This document shows, in pieces, positions 63,374 to 64,000 of a stretch of 64,000 bases of DNA. The stretch spans positions 1 through 64,000 of the forward strand of contig JARLJR010000148.1 of assembly GCA_031291095.1 (NCBI GenBank), read 5' to 3'. The DNA comes from Legionella sp. Its GTDB lineage: Bacteria > Pseudomonadota > Gammaproteobacteria > Legionellales > Legionellaceae. The translations under genes and the position numbers were made by a program. The notes beneath the pieces were generated by a model. That model was not told where the DNA came from. It searched no databases and saw nothing but the letters and a program-made list of their open reading frames with translations. Within the stretch, counting starts at the first letter, position 1. Each line of letters starts with the position of its first letter.

Positions 63374-63891
63374 TGACAAGTACAGGATGGTGATTGAGTA
63401 CCATCTTTACATAATTGGTGGCCAGTAGATTTATCACACTGGGCAATACCACCATGATTAGAACAACAGCCTTTAGTGCTACCTGAAGTTGAAGTTCCCT
63501 TTGTAGTTGCAGGGGTTGTTGTTGTTTTTGATTTACCACCCCACCAGCTACTTTTTGGTTTTGTGGTTGTGGTAGTTGTAGACTTGGTTGTGCTCTTAGT
63601 GGTTGCAGGAACTGTTTTCGTTGCTTTATTTTTTGTTGTAGTTGCTGGAGCAGTAGTCGTCGTTTTAGGTGTCACAGCCTTCGTGCTTTTCGACTTAGGA
63701 CAAGTACAGGTTGGAGAGGCAGTGCCATCTTTACACATCTGCACCCCTGTTGTTTTATTGCACGAAGCTACTCCACCATGGCCTGCGCAACACGCGGCAT
63801 AAGCTCCCGCCAATGGACTAGCAAATAAAAATAAGGCAATAACAAGATGATTTAAACTACTACATTTTACTGCTAAATTATTCTTCTTCAT
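63370..63891 (-). CDS. Secreted Cys-rich protein with two HGG repeats on a Thr-rich linker
   Basis: The 173-residue protein (ATG at 63891, GGAG seven bases upstream; an ATG at 63903 is also open) has a signal peptide ending LAGAYA. The mature part starts ACCAGHGGVASCNKTTGVQM with CKDGTASPTCTC, then a Thr/Lys-rich linker of about 80 residues (TTTTAPATTTKNKATK-like), then a second copy, CCSNHGGIAQCDKSTGHQLC with KDGTQSPSCTC. The repeat pattern CC-x-x-HGG-x-x-x-C-x7-C-x-DG-x-x-SP-x-C-x-C suggests disulfide knots or metal binding. It overlaps the ATPase 3' end by 4 bp on the opposite strand. Function unknown. Confidence 0.75.
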   Translation of the reverse strand: MKKNNLAVKCSSLNHLVIALFLFASPLAGAYAACCAGHGGVASCNKTTGVQMCKDGTASPTCTCPKSKSTKAVTPKTTTTAPATTTKNKATKTVPATTKSTTKSTTTTTTKPKSSWWGGKSKTTTTPATTKGTSTSGSTKGCCSNHGGIAQCDKSTGHQLCKDGTQSPSCTCH

Positions 63892-64000
63892 TTGGAACTC
63901 CATATCCGTGGTTTACATAAGTAAATATAGACCATATTTTGTTTAAAATGCATAGTTAATACTCTGCTAAGATTAAAAGAGGAGCCTCTCCATATTTGAC

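Noticed and set aside
63476-63802. 108-codon plus-strand frame rich in Val
   Set aside because: It is the complement of the Thr-rich linker of the secreted Cys-rich protein; a composition artefact.
1-64000. tRNA, rRNA, insertion sequences, prophage genes or integrase attachment sites
   Set aside because: No cloverleaf, rRNA or transposase-like sequence seen in any gap or frame.

Overview
This AT-rich window comes from the chromosome of a gamma-proteobacterium of the genus Legionella. The diagnostic content is the Dot/Icm type IVB secretion genes: dotD-dotC-dotB, dotA-icmV, icmW-icmX and a probable lvgA, together with letE-like and lphB-like genes and the usual core-gene neighbourhoods. I see no tRNA, rRNA, CRISPR array, insertion sequence or prophage. 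As I recall, the L. pneumophila reference strain carries lvgA-sdh-suc-pdxH-letE and feo-rpoH-dotDCB-dotA-icmVWX as two distant segments. Here they are joined, with the junction just left of feoC, so this is probably a rearranged, non-pneumophila species.

Layout. 1-4.0 kb (minus strand): the edge of a non-ribosomal-peptide-like locus, with an M29-like peptidase, an MFS transporter and an adenylation enzyme that runs off the window. 4.0-6.7 kb: SseB-like, LetE-like and PdxH genes. 6.9-16.5 kb (minus): sdhCDAB-sucABCD, the lower TCA cycle. 16.7-20.3 kb (minus): lvgA, then feoABC behind a Fur box. 20.4-24.3 kb: an accessory locus with a membrane-anchored ATP-grasp ligase divergent from a SAM methyltransferase, a TauD-like dioxygenase and an FkbM methyltransferase. 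24.4-28.8 kb: zapE, a hydrolase and an EmrAB-type efflux pair. 29-31 kb: panB and panC. 31-35 kb: a giant Pls/PosA-type synthetase. 35.4-37.3 kb: hydrolases. 37.3-40.9 kb (minus): ftsY-ftsE-ftsX-rpoH. 40.9-44.1 kb: two M16 proteases and rsmD. 44.4-52.3 kb: dotD-dotC-dotB followed almost without gaps by a five-gene metabolic operon. 52.4-53.2 kb: a second dienelactone-hydrolase-like gene. 53.3-58.8 kb: dotA-icmV divergent from icmW-icmX. 58.8-60.4 kb: an LphB-like membrane glycosyltransferase. 60.7-63.4 kb: a P1B-type ATPase with altered catalytic motifs. 63.4-63.9 kb: a secreted Cys-rich repeat protein.

The best candidates for an undescribed system are the dotB-linked operon and the related locus at 20.4-24.3 kb. 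The operon encodes an ATP-grasp ligase with an apparent AUA start, a DRE-TIM aldolase, an alpha/beta-hydrolase-like protein without its catalytic residues, an isopropylmalate-dehydrogenase-RraA fusion and a DUF6282-like amidohydrolase. The two loci carry clearly paralogous ATP-grasp ligases, each ending in a transmembrane helix. Together they look like a pathway that makes, ligates, hydroxylates and methylates a small carboxylate or amino-acid-derived molecule. One half lies beside the secretion-system genes and the other beside feo, with a weak Fur-like box. This function is inferred.

Several families of dispersed intergenic inverted repeats punctuate the window, mostly at operon ends. Two GTAAA-N6-GTAAA (CpxR-type) sites lie before lvgA and icmW, which fits CpxR control of Dot/Icm components.
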